A DNA stretch of 64,000 nt from CAVQBJ01 sp963724405 (GCA_963724405.1 CAVRUQ010000011.1:620001-684000), one strand, 5' to 3'. Counted from the stretch's first letter, positions 1-10,459 are shown. A program made the numbers and translations. Notes: a model not told the origin generated them from the sequence alone.

Positions 1-1721
1 GCCGCCGGATGTTCGGCGGCGAAGTCGGCGGCGACCGCGCCGCGCTCGATCTCCGTCGCGGAGATGTTGACGTTCTGGGCGAGCGCGCCGAGCACGTTCT
101 GGCGGGTGATCCAGCCCCGCAGTTGCTGGCCGTCGTGGGAGAGCACCGGCAGCCCGGCAGGGCCATAGAGGACGAGCTGTCGCAGGGCCTGTTGGAGTGT
201 CTCCTCGCCGAAGAGCTCCTGGGGCTGGGCGATGCGGGTAGGTCGTCCGGCGAGGCTCTCCCATCGCTCGTCGGCGACACCGCCGCCATCCTGCCCCGTC
301 GATGCGGTCGAGCGCGGGTGCGAGTGGCCGTTGAGGTGGAGCGCCAGCGGCTGCATTACGTCGGCCACGGTGAGGCTCTCCAGCACTGTGGCCGTCCTTG
401 GCCGCTCGATGTCGATGCCGCGGCGCAGCAGCTTGGTGGTGTAGATGCTGCCGTAGCTGAAGTGCTTGGACAGCGCGGCCGCGATGCCGCAGGCCAGCAT
501 GATGGGCAGGGTCAGGGTGAAGTTGGCGGTCATCTCGATTGCGCTGGCGATCGCCGTCAGCGGCGCCTGCGAGGCGGCGGCGAACACGCCGCCCATGGCC
601 ACCACGGCATAGATCGCTGGTGGGCCGATTGTCGGTCCGAACACGTCGTGGGCGACGGTGCCGAAGGCCATGCCGGCCATCGCGCCGATGAACAGCGAGG
701 GCGCGAACACGCCTCCGGATCCGCCGATCGACAGGGTGAGGCTGGCGGCCAGGATCTTGCCGAGCATGAACAGCACGATCAGCGACAGCACGACATGGCC
801 GGCGATGACGTTGTTCATCACCGGATAGCCCACGCCGTACATCTGCGGCAGCGCGAGCAGCACCACCCCGAGCGCCAGGCCCCCGACCACGGGTCGCGCC
901 CATTCCGGGCGCCCGACCCACAGAGCGTCGGCGCGGTCCTCCAGCCTATACAGGAAGGTCTTAAAGCCGACGCCGATGAGCCCGGCCAGCAGTGCCAGCA
1001 CGATCACCAGCAGGTAGGCGCTGTCGTTGGTGATCGCTAGGTCATGGGGAATCTGGTCAAAGAACGGTGCCGAGCCGAACAGCGCCCGGCTGACCAGGTC
1101 GCCGGTGACTGCGGCCAGGCTGGTGGCGAACAGCGCGTCCAGGGAGAACTCGCGCAGGACCACCTCAAAGCCGAAGAACAGCCCGGTGATGGGCGCGTTG
1201 AAGGTGGCCGCGATCCCGCCGGCGGCGCCGCAGGCCACGATGATCCGCAGCCGGACCTCTGACATCTGCACGAGCTGCCCCAGGCTGGAGGCCAGGGCGG
1301 ACCCGATCTGCACGATCGGGCCCTCGCGACCCACCGATCCGCCGGTCCCGATACAGATCGCCGAGGCCAGCGCCTTCACGACGGTCACCTGGGGGCGGAT
1401 CCGCCCGCCGTTCTCAGCCACCGCGAGCATCACCTCCGGCACTCCGTGGCCACCGGCCTCCCGCGCGAAGCGCTGGATCAGCGGCCCGTACAGCAGCCCG
1501 CCCACAGCCGGGATCACCAGGACGAACCAGATCCCCAGCCACGGCAGGTGAAGGCTCGCGACATGGCCCTGCTGGCCGAACTGCTGATAGCCGGTCACCA
1601 GCCAGGTGACCGCGTAGATCAGCCACCGAAACCCCGCGCCCCCCACACCGGACGCCGCCCCGACCAGCAGCGCCATCACCGCCAGCCCGAACCGCGCCCC
1701 GCCCAACCACGCCGTAGTCAT
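1..1721 (-). CDS. ClC family chloride channel / H+-Cl- antiporter with CBS domains (3' end outside window)
   Basis: Read on the minus strand from ATG at 1721, an open frame of about 573 codons runs off the left edge. It contains the ClC selectivity-filter motifs GTGGSVGREGP (about residue 120) and GGSGGVFAPSLFIGAMAG, plus the conserved AAASQAPLTA stretch. About ten hydrophobic segments precede a C-terminal cytoplasmic region that looks like paired CBS domains (VADVMQPL near its start). ClC proteins move chloride across the inner membrane; whether this one is a channel or a proton-coupled antiporter cannot be decided here. A MarR-like regulator lies just upstream on the same strand. The extreme C-terminus is missing only because the window ends. 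Confidence 0.93.
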   Translation of the reverse strand, partial: MTTAWLGGARFGLAVMALLVGAASGVGGAGFRWLIYAVTWLVTGYQQFGQQGHVASLHLPWLGIWFVLVIPAVGGLLYGPLIQRFAREAGGHGVPEVMLAVAENGGRIRPQVTVVKALASAICIGTGGSVGREGPIVQIGSALASSLGQLVQMSEVRLRIIVACGAAGGIAATFNAPITGLFFGFEVVLREFSLDALFATSLAAVTGDLVSRALFGSAPFFDQIPHDLAITNDSAYLLVIVLALLAGLIGVGFKTFLYRLEDRADALWVGRPEWARPVVGGLALGVVLLALPQMYGVGYPVMNNVIAGHVVLSLIVLFMLGKILAASLTLSIGGSGGVFAPSLFIGAMAGMAFGTVAHDVFGPTIGPPAIYAVVAMGGVFAAASQAPLTAIASAIEMTANFTLTLPIMLACGIAAALSKHFSYGSIYTTKLLRRGIDIERPRTATVLESLTVADVMQPLALHLNGHSHPRSTASTGQDGGGVADERWESLAGRPTRIAQPQELFGEETLQQALRQLVLYGPAGLPVLSHDGQQLRGWITRQNVLGALAQNVNISATEIERGAVAADFAAEHPA

Positions 1722-1804
1722 CCGAATCAGCGGACGCTGCTCTACGCCCGGCGATGCATCCGACCGGGCCGGATCATCGGGTGCCGCTGGTCGGCGTGCA
1801 CCGC

Positions 1805-2262
1805 TCACCGGTCCAGGTCCCATCCGAGCGGCCAGTCCTGCCCGGGGGCCCTGCCGGTCGCCTGCGCAAACGCCCGCAGCGACCTCAGCGCTGCCCGCCG
1901 GTGCGCCATCGGCATCCGCCGGATGGTGCGGGCGCCCTCGGGCCGCCGACGGCGGAGCGAGACGATCACGCCACGCCGGCCGGCTCTGACCCGGCGGCGG
2001 CACACGACGCCCGCGCCTACGGCTCGGTCGCACAGCCCAGCGGTCGTTGAACCACTCACTCCCAGCTCGACGGCCAGATCGCTCAGCCGCCGCGGACCTC
2101 TGGCGGCCAGCCCGATCAGCACGGCGTACTGTGAGAAGGTCACATCCTCGGCCAGCCAGCCGACGGCCACGCGACCAGCGCGCGGTTAGCGGCGACCAGC
2201 TTCACCTCTGCGCGGTGGCGGCCGGCACTCGTCGGCGCCGCGGCCGTGGTCGGGGCATGCAT
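1805..2262 (-). pseudogene. MarR-family regulator, frameshifted
   Basis: Two overlapping minus-strand frames together give a MarR-like protein. The N-terminal part (start MHAPTT at 2262) ends in VKLVAANRALVA. The matching continuation, VGWLAEDVTFSQYAVLIGL, is one frame over from about 2170, followed by a winged-helix stretch (LSDLAVELGVSGSTTAGLCDR) and a C-terminus ending PLGWDLDR. MarR regulators bind palindromic DNA upstream of stress or transport genes; this one sits directly upstream of the ClC gene, its plausible target. The missing base near 2170 could be a sequencing error or true decay. Without correction, only a 121-residue GTG-start product lacking the first helix could be made. Confidence 0.6.
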
Positions 2263-2410
2263 AGGGCCATTGTTGCCGTAGCCAACGTCCCTGCCGCGTC
2301 GCAGGGTCAGCGAGCTGACAACCCTCGTCTCGTTCGCCCATGGGCGCCGCACAGGTGTGTCAGAGTGCTGACACCGCTGGGGACCGAGGCTCGCGAGCGA
2401 CATTGCCAGC

Positions 2411-3273
2411 ATGAAGCGCAGCACGCAGACTCCCAGGGCGCCGGTAGAACGCGGCTCGCCGTCGCAGGCCGTGGATTCCAATGGCGAACCCCGGCGCCTG
2501 CCGGTGGCACTCTGCCGCGTGCTCGAGGAGGACCGCGATCTCGCCGAGGGCATACCGCCCGCGAGTCGGGCGCGCGCGCTCAACGAGTGCCTGGCCAGAT
2601 CGATGCGAATCCCGAGGGCCCGTGGACGGGCCTGAACACCGTGTCCAGGGACGGCATCCGCCTGCTCGTGCTAAGCGGACGCCTGCTGCGTCGCGTGGGC
2701 ATCGACGCGCGCTACGGAGCCGAGCTGCTCGGCGAAGGCGACCTGCTGCGACCCTGGCAGGGTGAAGACGAAATGCCCGCGCTGCCGATGACCACGGGCT
2801 GGCGGGTTCTCGAGCCGACCCGAATGGCGGTGCTCGACGAAGCCGTCGCGAAGCGGTTCGCAGCCTATCCCCCGCTCTATGGACGCCTGGTCGGTCGCGC
2901 GCTGCAGCGGTCACGCAACCTGGCCGTGAACATGGCGATCGTGCAACACCCGCGCGCAGACACACGCCTGCACATGCTCTTCTGGCAACTCGCGCAGCGC
3001 TGGGGACGCGTCGGGCGCGAGGGCATCACAGTGCCGCTCGCGCTCACGCACAGCGTCCTGGCGGACCTCACCGCCGCGCGCCGCCCGACGGTCACCAGCG
3101 CGCTCTCAGAACTCGCGCGCCGAGACCTGATCCGGGTCCTCCCGGACGGCTGGCTGTTGCTCGGCGACCCCCGCGGCGAGCTGCTGGAGATCACGTCCAT
3201 GAGGACAAATCTGGCCACAGCCGGCGAACATCGCGAGCGCGAGCTTGGTCACCCGTCAGACCGCGGCGCTTAA
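2411..3273 (+). pseudogene. Crp/Fnr-family regulator, frameshifted
   Basis: The reading frame from ATG 2411 (ALCRVLEEDRDLAEGIPP...) ends near 2634, while the neighbouring frame continues at the same point with GPWTGLNTVSRDGIRLLVLS to a stop at 3273. Joined, they form a protein of about 285 residues: a cyclic-nucleotide-like sensor fold (RRVGIDARYGAELLGEGDLL) followed by a Crp-type helix-turn-helix (THSVLADLTAARRPTVTSALSELARRD, with the usual final wing). The shift falls in a run of G and C bases, so an indel error is possible. It is divergent from the MarR-like gene, sharing about 150 bases of upstream DNA. Target genes cannot be inferred. Confidence 0.6.
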
Positions 3274-3324
3274 CACACTGGAACCGGGACGCCAGAGTGG
3301 TTCACAAGCGTCCAAGGAGACCCC

Positions 3325-3522
3325 GTGAACATCAGCCAGCGCAACACCCACCAGCAGTCCCACGACCGGTCCGCGTCGCAACGAGATCGCCGTCGTCGAC
3401 ACCACCACGCCGTCCTACAGGCCGAGGTCGCCCGCCTGCTGCGCGACACCCCACACCACGAGCGGACACCGGCCACCGGCCTCGACGTCGCGGCGCGTCC
3501 CGCGCGCCCCGACCGTCGGTAG
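3325..3522 (+). CDS. small hypothetical protein, 65 aa
   Basis: A short frame starts at GTG 3325, five bases after a good Shine-Dalgarno sequence (AAGGAGA). The product is very rich in Arg, His and Gln and has no recognisable domain or membrane segment. The ribosome site is the only support, and GC-rich DNA gives many such frames, so this may not be a gene. The 255 bases that follow, up to the peroxiredoxin gene, show no convincing coding signal. Confidence 0.25.
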   Translation: MNISQRNTHQQSHDRSASQRDRRRRHHHAVLQAEVARLLRDTPHHERTPATGLDVAARPARPDRR

Positions 3523-3778
3523 TCGGCAGCTATCGCCCACCCTCGTCTGGCCGGGCGCAGCTCCCGGACGCGGGCGTCGCCGCGTCGCCACAGGAGCCGC
3601 GGTTCGCTGGCGATGCCACAGAAGATCATCACGAAGATGCGCGTTTCCGGCGCGAACGGGGCCTGGTGAACCAGTCGCGCGCGTCTTCCTCACATTCGGG
3701 GGGTGTGGCGCGAGCGGTGGTGGGGCCCGTGGCGCTCGCCGATGGTGTTGGTCCGCCCTGCCGCCGCGCCCGTGCTTC

Positions 3779-4435
3779 TCAGCTTGGGAGCGCGTCGAGG
3801 GCGGCGATGATGTCGCTGACTTCGGTGCGGCCGGTGTAGTCGGGGTGGGTGTCGACGAATCGCACGACGTGGTCGGGGTCGACGATCAGGACGGTCGGCA
3901 TCGGCAGCTCGGTGCCGCCGTCTGCGCGGGTGGTCCGAATGTCGACGCCGAGCTCGCGCTGTGCTGCGAGGCCTTCCTCGGATGGCTGGAACGTAATCCC
4001 CAGAGCGGAAGCGAGCTCGGCATCCGTGTCGCTGAGCACCGTGTAGGTCAGCTCGTCCCTTTCCTGTGTGGTCAGCGAAGCGTCCGGGGTCTCGGGTGAG
4101 ACCGCGACCAGGCGGGCAGAGTGTGCGCTGAGGTGGGGCAGGAGTTCGCGCTCGTAGGTTCGCAGCGTGAGATTGCAATACGGGCACCAGCCGCCCCGGT
4201 AGAAGACGATCACGGCGGGGCCCGCGGCGGTGAGCTCGTCGAGTGTCCGGGTCTTGCCGCTCGCGTCTGGCAGCGCGAAAGGCGCGAGCGTGTCGCCGAC
4301 CGCTACTGCGCCGGCAGGGATCCCGCCGGCAGCCAGCGCGGCCTGGTCAGATGCGAATACCGCGACGACTTCTGCTGGCAGCCTGCTGGTCGAGGCGGCT
4401 TTCACGTCGTTGGCCTGTTCGGCGATCGTGGTCAT
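3779..4435 (-). CDS. peroxiredoxin-like protein (AhpC/TSA family)
   Basis: A 218-residue protein starting MTTIAEQANDV. ATG 4435 is preceded by an AAAGGA ribosome site, which favours it over the longer upstream frame from 4537. It has a thioredoxin-like fold: a DTLAPFALPDASGKTRTLDEL strand, then YRGGWCPYCNL with two cysteines in a CPYC motif in the peroxidatic position, and later VLIVDPDHVVRFVDTHPDY. Such enzymes reduce hydroperoxides in the cytoplasm with a thiol partner. The CxxC form resembles bacterioferritin-comigratory or redoxin-like members. The gene is divergent from a TetR regulator, and two matching palindromes lie in the 100-base gap, so repression by that regulator is likely. Confidence 0.9.
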   Translation of the reverse strand: MTTIAEQANDVKAASTSRLPAEVVAVFASDQAALAAGGIPAGAVAVGDTLAPFALPDASGKTRTLDELTAAGPAVIVFYRGGWCPYCNLTLRTYERELLPHLSAHSARLVAVSPETPDASLTTQERDELTYTVLSDTDAELASALGITFQPSEEGLAAQRELGVDIRTTRADGGTELPMPTVLIVDPDHVVRFVDTHPDYTGRTEVSDIIAALDALPS

Positions 4436-4463
4436 CGTCGTGCGGTCCTTTCGTTGCGGGTTG

Positions 4464-4479
4464 TGGACCAGGCGGTCCA
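4464..4479. promoter_or_regulatory. TetR operator candidate 1 (perfect inverted repeat)
   Basis: TGGACC, four bases, GGTCCA: a perfect 6-base dyad in the gap between the peroxiredoxin and TetR genes. It matches the second palindrome 38 bases away under the 16-base pattern TGGACYRGNCRGTCCA. It sits about 30 bases upstream of the peroxiredoxin start, where bound repressor would block transcription. Confidence 0.75.
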
Positions 4480-4501
4480 TTTGGGCGACGCTAGCAGAGA
4501 A

Positions 4502-4517
4502 TGGACTGGTCAGTCCA
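4502..4517. promoter_or_regulatory. TetR operator candidate 2 overlapping the tetR promoter
   Basis: TGGACTG, GT, CAGTCCA: a perfect 7-base dyad. It covers the expected -35 region of the TetR gene, whose -10-like hexamer TAGACT lies at 4524-4529. The two similar palindromes suggest autorepression plus control of the peroxiredoxin gene. Confidence 0.78.
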
Positions 4518-4535
4518 GCTCGATAGACTCGGCTC

Positions 4536-5150
4536 ATGACGAGCGCTCAACCGGCGACCGTGAAAGGACGCGAGACGCGTGAGCGGACTGTCCGCGTCGC
4601 GGCCCAGCTCGTCGCCGAGCGCGGCGTCGCGGGCACCTCACTCGACGATGTCTGCGCGCACGCACGGATATCCAAGAGCCAGCTCTACCACTACTTCGCC
4701 GACCGCGACGACCTTCTGCGCGCGGTCGCAAGAACAGCCAGCGACGAGGTCGTGGGCGGCCAGGCCGAGCTGTTCACGCAGCTTGACACGATCCAGGGCC
4801 TGCGTGCCTGGGCGGACGCGCTCGTGGCTCTCCAGCACGCACGACACGCGCGGGGAGGCTGCCCGATCGGTTCGCTCGCCGGCCAACTCGCCGAGCGCAA
4901 CGAAAGCGCGCGCCGCGAGCTCCTCGACGGCCTTGAGCGCTGGGAGGCCGCGATCCGCGACGGACTCGAGCGAATGGAGGCCCGCGGTGAGCTGCGCGCC
5001 GATGCCGACTGCGCTGCGCTGGCTCAGCGCGTCCTCGCAGCCATACAGGGCGGGCTACTGCTCACGCAGATCCGACGCGACCCCGACCAGCTCCGGTGCG
5101 CTCTCAACGGTGCGCTGGACGCTATCCTCGCCGCGCGTGCCGTGCCCTGA
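4536..5150 (+). CDS. TetR-family transcriptional regulator
   Basis: A 204-residue protein with an N-terminal TetR helix-turn-helix at about residues 10-56 (GRETRERTVRVAAQLVAERG, then TSLDDVCAHARISKSQLYHYF). The C-terminal part is helical and presumably binds a ligand or cysteine-reactive signal (HARGGCPIGSLAGQL resembles the TetR_C_6-like group). There is no Shine-Dalgarno site; instead TAGACT lies exactly six bases before ATG, suggesting a leaderless message. It is divergent from the peroxiredoxin gene with two matching operators between them, so it probably represses both in response to an oxidant or electrophile. Confidence 0.9.
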   Translation: MTSAQPATVKGRETRERTVRVAAQLVAERGVAGTSLDDVCAHARISKSQLYHYFADRDDLLRAVARTASDEVVGGQAELFTQLDTIQGLRAWADALVALQHARHARGGCPIGSLAGQLAERNESARRELLDGLERWEAAIRDGLERMEARGELRADADCAALAQRVLAAIQGGLLLTQIRRDPDQLRCALNGALDAILAARAVP

Positions 5151-6398
5151 TCTCCCTTTCCGCACGCATTGCAGGGAAGGCGAACCGCCGCGCTCGCGCT
5201 GCTCGTGCCGGAAGCAGAGCAGGACTGGCCGCAACGATCACCGCCTGCCAGGGCGAGCCACGACACGCTGCTGGATCACACCCGGAGGAGCAGAGTCGAC
5301 CCACGATGCAGGAGGGCGTGAGGTCCGCATCCTGTGGTTTGGCTGAGCGTGCGTGGCGCGAGTTCAGTTCACGCGGCCGCCGAGAAGGCGGACGCGTTGT
5401 CGGCGAGGAACTCGCCCAGCGCATGCCAGGTCCCGCTTGCCACCGCCGTGGACGCCCGCTCGGTCGGCTGCATGGGCGGACCGTACCGAAGCCGTAGTGG
5501 TGGAAACAAGGTCTCCGTCAAAACCGGTCCGGCTCACTCGTCCGTTTGGACGGTGCATGACCCGGACCGGTTCCGGCGCCGGCTGTCGCCGGCGTTGCGC
5601 TGGTTGCCCGTTCTGTATCCACTTTTCGTCCTGGCGATCGTCGCGGCGATCGCACGGCACACGCACGTCGTTGTCGAGTCCCGCGGCACGTACGGTTGGC
5701 TGCGACGGCTGGTCACGGCCTGCGCACGCGTCAGGGGCCGTGAGGCGGTCCTCGTCCTGCTCGACGCGCCGGCCGGGGACGCGATAGCCGGGCAGAGGCG
5801 CCGCGGGCGTGTCGCGCCAGCACCCCTCATGCGCTGGAACACCGCCCGCTGGGGCCCGCTGCTGGATGCCGCCCGCAACGGCGCTCGCTGCCGAGGGATG
5901 GAGCCAGGTCATAGTGCTCGACCGCGCCCAGGCGTCCAACGTCGAGGATCTCGGTGAGCTCGCGCGTGGCCCATCGGCAGTCCGTCGCGATAGCGACCAG
6001 CGAAGCGAGGCGGACGACTAGGCGTTCGTCGACGCGACCTCATTCGGTGTGGACGGCTGACGACGAGTAGCCATTGTCTTCGTGAGCCGCGGCGAGACCC
6101 ACACGGCCGCGGCCGAGATCCCTACACCAGCAAGCATCGTCCCGCGGTCAGCGTGCAGGATGACCGGGTTCGACGTCACAGTGTCGGTCACGGTCTGCCC
6201 GTCCACCACCAGCCCGGTTGAGCGCTCCGCCGACCCGGCTTCTCACTGAGCCGCCAGCGGAACCTACTTCGCTGGCACGACGAGCGCATCCTGGCCCGAT
6301 GCGACAGGCCTCTCTAGCGCGGAATCCCGGGTCGGGGACACCTCCCGGACGCCGGCACTCGAGGTGTTCGCGTCGCTGAACTCCTGCCTGTCGGACGA
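5151..6398. other. 1.25 kb without an intact gene
   Basis: No frame here has convincing start, length and composition. Two short stretches look coding-like. On the plus strand near 5680-5780, SRGTYGWLRRLV resembles the start of an IS3-type OrfB motif (SRGTYG-hRxhaeL) and soon degenerates. On the minus strand, a tail ends in ASGTWHALGEFLADNASAF near 5370-5470. A minus-strand frame at 6018-6240 has one possible membrane helix (GTMLAGVGISAAAVWV). All may be relics of decayed genes or an insertion sequence. Confidence 0.45.
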
Positions 6399-7487
6399 TC
6401 AGTCCGCGACGGCGCCGGACGAGAAGCCGGTTTGGCCCGCGTGCGGAGCGCTGCCGCCGCCGGCTACCGAGATCGTCAGGCCGGTCGGTTGCGACGACGT
6501 GGAGACGACGACCACGACACCTCCGCCGCCTCCACCGCCGTCGCCAGCAGGTGCTCCGCCGTTGGCGCTGACCGTCGCTGCGCCCACCACGCTCACCGAC
6601 CGCGCGGCGATCACGATCACTCCGCCACCCGAGCCACCATCGCCCGACGACGTGCTCCCGCTGCCGCCACCCGCGCCGCCGGGGACGAGGACGCCATCGA
6701 GAGTGCGACCCGAAACGGCCTGCAGCGCACCATCGAACGCCTGCGGACCGCCGACCGCGGCTGCGGGCGCCGTGGCAGCCCCGCCCGAGCAGCCAACCCA
6801 GTTGCCCCCGACTCCGCCCAACGAATCGGTTGCGGTACCGCCCACACACAGTGACATGCTGGCGCCGGGGCCCGAGCCGCCAAGCGATCCCGCCGTGACG
6901 CCGGCCGGTGGGCCGGCAGCGGTGGCATCGGTGCCGTCACGGCTGATCCTCGATCCGCTCTGCATCGTCAGAACGCCCGATACGAAGATCCGAAAGCCGG
7001 CGGGATTCAATGTGACGCCAGGCGCCACGGTGAGGCCCTGGTAGTACGTGTCGCGGGTGAGCGTCGTGTCGCTGGCAATCGTCTGACTGCCGTCGGCCCC
7101 AGTTCCGAAGATGCCGTTCACTCCCGGGCCCGCAGGTCCCGCGACACCCGCGGCTCCCGCGGCGCTGGCCGGACCGGCCGGGCCGGGCGCGCCGTGGCTT
7201 CCCTGAGCCCCGGGGTTCCCCGGCGACCCTGTCGCACCTCGGGGTCCCGCGTCACCCTTCGGCCCCGTCGCGCCCCTCAGTTGTCGGAGGACGCTCGGCT
7301 TGATCTGCTTGGTCGAAACGATCAGGTAGCGCCCGGCAGCGAGCGCACCACCGGACATCGCGAGGACGAGCGCAATTGTTGCGATCACCTCGGCATAGCC
7401 CGGACGCCGCAGACCTCCCTGTGGGCTGTGCGGCGGTCCGGACGTGGTGGGCGCGAGCGCGTCTTTGTCGTGCGAGTGCCGCGTCAC
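6399..7487 (-). CDS. collagen-like repeat surface protein
   Basis: A 362-residue protein from GTG 7487. After a 30-residue polar N-terminus comes a membrane anchor or signal (VIATIALVLAMSGGALAAG), then STKQIKPSVLRQLRG, a motif I associate with Thermoleophilia exported proteins. Residues about 68-125 are Gly-X-Y triplets (GATGPKGDAGPRGATG...), a collagen-like stalk. The C-terminal 230 residues are Gly-, Ser- and Val-rich with glycine-rich loops (GDGGGGGGGVVVVVS), as in beta-helical or autotransporter-like surface domains. It probably sits outside the membrane as a fibrous or adhesive protein. It stands alone between a degenerate stretch and the P-type ATPase gene. Confidence 0.82.
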   Translation of the reverse strand: MTRHSHDKDALAPTTSGPPHSPQGGLRRPGYAEVIATIALVLAMSGGALAAGRYLIVSTKQIKPSVLRQLRGATGPKGDAGPRGATGSPGNPGAQGSHGAPGPAGPASAAGAAGVAGPAGPGVNGIFGTGADGSQTIASDTTLTRDTYYQGLTVAPGVTLNPAGFRIFVSGVLTMQSGSRISRDGTDATAAGPPAGVTAGSLGGSGPGASMSLCVGGTATDSLGGVGGNWVGCSGGAATAPAAAVGGPQAFDGALQAVSGRTLDGVLVPGGAGGGSGSTSSGDGGSGGGVIVIAARSVSVVGAATVSANGGAPAGDGGGGGGGVVVVVSTSSQPTGLTISVAGGGSAPHAGQTGFSSGAVAD

Positions 7488-7626
7488 TCCGGCGTAGTTT
7501 CCAATTCTATACAGTGACCAGTCTCATTCCGCGTCAATCTGTTCCATCAGCGGCTACTATCTCGCCGTATGGCTGGCCGAGAGGATGTGCATCCCGCGCT
7601 GCGATTCGTTGCTGGCGCGCGGGATT

Positions 7627-10402
7627 TCAGGCGGCGGGTGCTGGTGTGACAGCGGCCGCACGCTGCGAGGACCGGGTCCGGATCACGTACTTGCGGAGCT
7701 CGTCGGCGCCGCAGACGATGAACGGGAACGGGATCAGTAACAGTAGATCGCGCGCGGGAGGAACCGCGGTGCCGAGCAGCGCCTGACACGGCGGCGCCAC
7801 CACGAATGCGGCAGCGATCGCGAGCTCGCCGGCGATCGCCCATAGCAGGTAGCGGTTGCTGAAGACCCCGACCGAGCGCAGCGACGCGCGCTGGGTGCGG
7901 ACCGCGAAGGCCGTGCCGATCTGGCCGAAGATCACGCCGAGGAAGGTCATCGTCGTCGCCTGCTGGTAGGCGTGGTGGAAGCGGGTGTGCTCGCCGGTCG
8001 GGTCGCCGGAGTGCCAGCCGGCCTGGGTGAGCACGTAGAAGAACCCGGCGAGCGACAGGACGGCGACGATCAGGCCCAGGAACAGCCAGGCGCGGATCAG
8101 CATTGGCCGGCGGATCAGGCCTTCGGACCGGGGGCGCGGGGGGCGGTGCATGATGCCGGGCTCGGGCGGGTCACGGCTCAGCGCAACGGAGGGGAGCGTT
8201 TCGGTACCGACGTCGAAGGCGAGCAGCAGGAGCACCGGGAACGGGAGCGGCACGGCACCGCCGGCGAGCGCGAAGACCAGGAACGGCACGGTTTCGGGCG
8301 TGGCGTGGGCAAAGATGTAGACGATGAACTTGCGGACGTTGTCGTAGACGACGCGGCCCGCCTGCACCGCGGTGACGATCGTGGCGAAGTTATCGTCGGT
8401 CAGGACCATCGTCGCGGCCTCGCGCGCGACGTCGGTACCGGACTGGCCCATCGCCACGCCGATGTCGGCCTGCCGCAGCGCGGGCGCGTCGTTGACGCCG
8501 TCACCGGTCATTGCGATCACGTGACCGTCGGCCTGGAGCGCTTCGGCGATCTGCAGCTTGGCCTCCGGGGAGGCGCGCGCGAACACCACTTCCCGGTCGC
8601 CGGAGACGGCCCGCTCGATCTGCTGCTCGCTGCGATGGTCAAAGCGACTGGCGTCGATCACCACTGGGGCGTCCCCACCGATGCCTACTCGCCGCGCGAT
8701 CGCCGCGGCTGTCAACGGGTGATCGCCGGTGATCACGATCACGCGGATCCCGGCCGTGTGACAGCGGGCGATCGCGTCTGCGACCTCGGGCCGCGGCGGA
8801 TCGAGCATAGTCACGAGCCCGACGAAGCACAGCTCCTGCTCGGCCGCCTCGCGCGCGGGCGCCTTGCCTGAGAGCGGCAGCGACCGTCGAAGCGAACGCG
8901 AGCACGCGCTGTCCCTGGCCGGCGTAGTCGGAAACGCGCCCGGCGATCTCCTCGCGTAGGGATTGCTCGAGGGCGACCTCTTTGCCGTCGCGGTCGAGGA
9001 CCGTGGTGCAGACCGGCAGCACGGACTCCGGCGCACCCTTGGTGTGCAGCCGGTCAGGGCCATCGTCGGAGTCGAGGGTGCTCATCAGCTTGCGGTGGCC
9101 GTCGAAGTTGTACTCGTGGCGGCGGGACTGCTCGCGCCGGTCCGCGTCGACGTCACCGCCGAGCGCTCGCGCGGCCTGCAACACCGCGATCTCGGTCGGG
9201 TCACCGGACGGCTGGCCGTCCGCGCTGTCCAGGCGCGCGTTGCTGCAGGCCGCTGCGGTCTCGATCAGCGCGCTCAGCGGCGCCTGCGCCGGTTCGGTCC
9301 GTGGCGCCGCTTCGGCGCCGAGCGTGATCTCCGCGGCGCAGGTCCAAACCACAACCGGATGCATCCGGTTCTCGGTCAGCGTCCCCGTCTTATCGGTGCA
9401 GATCACATCGGTGGAGCCGAGCGTCTCGACCGAGCTCAGGCGCTTTACGACTGCTCCTCGCCGGGCGAGCAGCGTCACCGCCACGGCGAGCGACAGGGTG
9501 ATCACGGGAAGCAGGCCCTCGGGAACCATCCCCGCCAACAGCCCGACCGCAAACGTGATGCTGCTCTTGACCGACAGCCCCGTTACGAAGATCGCCAGCG
9601 GAACGAATGCGACCGCCAAGGCGACCGCGACCTTGGCGATCAGCCACGAGACACTGCGCACCTGCTGATCAAGCGGGCTCGGCTCCTCCTTGACGCCCTG
9701 CGAGAGCGCCGCGATCCGCCCCAGTTCGGTGTGCATCCCGGTCGCGAATACGACCGCTTGTGCGTCCCCGCCCGTGCACATGCTGCCGCTGAACAGGAGC
9801 TCGCGCGTCTCCAGGTGTGGACGGTCGCGGTCGTGATACTCCGCCGAGCGCATCGCCGGGACGGACTCGCCGGTGAGTGTCGAGAGGTCAACCTCGACCG
9901 CGCCCGAGATCAGCCGCATGTCCGCCGCGATCCGCTCCCCCTCCTCCACGAGCGCAATATCGCCGGGAACGAGCTCGGCCGTGTCGACCACCTTCCGGGT
10001 ACCGTCGCGGATGACGGCGACCGTCTGCGGTATGTAGCCGGCGAGCGCCTTGACCGCCTGCTCCGCGCGGCGCTCCTGAGCGAACGCGACCACAGCGTTC
10101 AGCACAATGATCAGCACTACCGCGACGCCGACCGTGATGCTGCCGACGCTAAACGACAGTAGCGCCGCCGCCCACAGCAGCAGCGCCAGCGGGTGCGTGA
10201 ACTGCCGCGCGAGCTCTCGCGGCCACGTCACGCCCCCGCGGCGCTGGAGTTGGTTGGGGCCGTATTGCGCCAGGCGTCGTTGCGCCTCCCGCGAGCTGAG
10301 CCCCTCCCGGTGAGTCCTCAGCGAGCGCAGCAGGTCCTCGACCGCCTCGGTCGGATCGGTTGCTGCCGCCGGCGTCGACGCTTGCTCGATCGTCTCGGTC
10401 AT
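7627..10402 (-). pseudogene. P-type cation-transporting ATPase, one frameshift
   Basis: Two overlapping minus-strand frames form one P2-type ATPase of about 920 residues starting MTETIEQAS at 10402. The first frame carries the N-terminal cation-ATPase domain, the actuator TGES motif and the phosphorylation motif DKTGTLTEN. The second, from about 8885, carries TGDHPLTAAAIA, MTGDGVNDAPALRQADIGVAMG and the C-terminal membrane helices. The switch falls near FAS/RSLPLSGK at about 8881-8890, where one base is missing or extra. The family pumps Ca2+, Na+/K+ or Mg2+; the ion cannot be named. Every catalytic motif is intact on either side, so a sequencing indel is as likely as a real lesion. It follows HdeD-like and coiled-coil genes on the same strand. 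Confidence 0.85.
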
Positions 10403-10459
10403 CACGCCCGCCTCGCAACCGTCGATCCCAGCCGGGGCTGCGACATCGTTCCAGGCCGG

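Noticed and set aside
9..1040. Long plus-strand frames across 1-1710 and similar long frames opposite the arc, Amt and ATPase genes
   Set aside because: They are antisense or shifted shadows of the ClC and other genes; their products are His-, Arg- and Gly-rich and show no family motifs.
5680..5780. IS3-type transposase fragment as a firm call
   Set aside because: Only about 12 residues match and the rest does not follow the family in any frame, so it is mentioned only as a possible relic.
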